Part shown: positions 63,598-64,000 of the stretch, piece by piece | Layout: the number at the start of each line of letters is the position of its first letter | Numbering within the stretch: the first letter of the stretch is position 1 | Source: Lachnospiraceae bacterium | GTDB lineage: Bacteria; Bacillota; Clostridia; Lachnospirales; Lachnospiraceae | Length of the DNA stretch: 64,000 nucleotides | Assembly: GCA_017436865.1 (NCBI GenBank) | Contig: JAFSCH010000111.1 | Location: forward strand, 1 to 64,000 | Direction of reading: 5' to 3' | Made by a program: the position numbers and the translations under genes | The notes under the pieces: generated by a model | Seen by the model: the letters and a program-made list of their open reading frames with translations, nothing else | Told to the model about the DNA's origin: nothing | The model's database searches: none

Positions 63598-63996
63598 ATG
63601 GCACAGAAAAATGGAGCACAATCAGTAGAAACAATTGCAGGTAGAAAAATCGTATTTTCAAAGGGTGTTGGCCAGACCAATATTGATGAATTAAAATGGC
63701 TTACCGATACTGTCTTATCTAACGCAAAATTATGGAAATCAACAGGCTGGGCATATATTGCTGACTGTTCAGAAATGAAACCTGTTTCCCCCTCAGAAGG
63801 TGGCGAACTGGTTACTATGACCAAAAAATTCGTAGAGGCTGGCTGTAAAGCGTTTGCTTTTGTTGAAGGCAAATCTATCATGTTAAAGATTCAAGCCCAG
63901 AAGAATACACAGCGTTCTGAAACAGGCGTAGCAGAAGGTCACTTTGCTACCTTAGACGAAGCCTTAGCATGGCTAAAGGATGAAGTAAAAATTTAA
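63598..63996 (+). CDS. Small cytoplasmic alpha/beta protein, possibly STAS-like
   Basis: 132 residues, no signal peptide. Alternating strands and helices (KIVFSKGVGQTNIDELKWL, GWAYIADCSEM, KAFAFVEGKSIML, ATLDEALAWLKDEV) resemble the small STAS/SpoIIAA-like fold seen in stand-alone proteins. No key motif. Driven by a consensus promoter and AAAGGAG site; divergent from mglB. Confidence 0.5.
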   Translation: MAQKNGAQSVETIAGRKIVFSKGVGQTNIDELKWLTDTVLSNAKLWKSTGWAYIADCSEMKPVSPSEGGELVTMTKKFVEAGCKAFAFVEGKSIMLKIQAQKNTQRSETGVAEGHFATLDEALAWLKDEVKI

Positions 63997-64000
63997 AAAA

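Overview
This looks like a chromosomal segment of a low-GC Gram-positive anaerobe of the class Clostridia, most likely family Lachnospiraceae. The basis is the gene order dnaX-ybaB-recR, the block mazG-hup-rqcP-yabP-yabQ-divIC-spoIIE-tilS-hpt-ftsH, type-3 ProRS behind a T-box, PerR with reverse rubrerythrin, DUF5711/DUF2812/DUF6553-type proteins and TTGACA-17-TATAAT promoters. Nearly all genes lie on the minus strand. I see no phage, insertion sequence or CRISPR array. The window holds about 60 protein genes, two tRNAs, four broken genes or gene fragments and an unusual number of small intergenic repeats.

Layout. 1-200: an rRNA-type promoter and leader firing leftwards out of the window. 0.3-3.2 kb: CvpA, a beta-propeller protein and a LysM protein. 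3.3-8.9 kb: galM, recR, ybaB, dnaX, pfkA and a DUF308 protein. 9-18.4 kb: XRE regulator, sodium symporter, a decayed DUF3298-like gene, a hydrolase, tRNA-Leu and tRNA-Tyr, a double hemerythrin, MATE pump and a PadR/DUF2812 operon. 18.5-24.2 kb: accessory island with a two-component system, ABC-2 transporter and truncated genes. 24.3-36.9 kb: DEAD-box helicase, ftsH and the spore/division/translation block, ending in a PEGA lipoprotein and a CotS-like protein. 37-42.7 kb: cca, map, ackA, proS. 43-53.5 kb: GH2 beta-galactosidase, MecA-like protein, rluA, a second two-component system, PerR and rubrerythrin, YczE and a WYL remnant. 53.5-63.2 kb: an mgl galactose transporter with its own sensing module.

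How the genes work together. mglB, mglA and mglC import galactose-type sugars. A YesM-like kinase, a YesN-like AraC regulator and two further membrane-tethered sugar-binding proteins, partly overlapping in one gene string, probably sense the sugar outside the cell. A 21-bp-spaced direct repeat beside the -35 region of mglB is a plausible regulator site. GH2 beta-galactosidase, galM, pfkA and ackA could carry the sugar onward to acetate. PerR, rubrerythrin and hemerythrin handle oxygen and peroxide. The spoIIE promoter keeps a 21-bp spacer and Spo0A-box-like sequence, but SpoIIE lacks its membrane domain.

Most unusual are the dispersed elements. Family A (six copies, two stable hairpins plus a tail) always has the same orientation and always sits next to a terminator or terminator-like hairpin. 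Family D (four copies) is a short hairpin with conserved loop GAAG-N2/3-CTGA, always in sense orientation 30-43 nt before a start codon. Family B (four units) sits upstream of genes in sense orientation and once supplies a stop codon.
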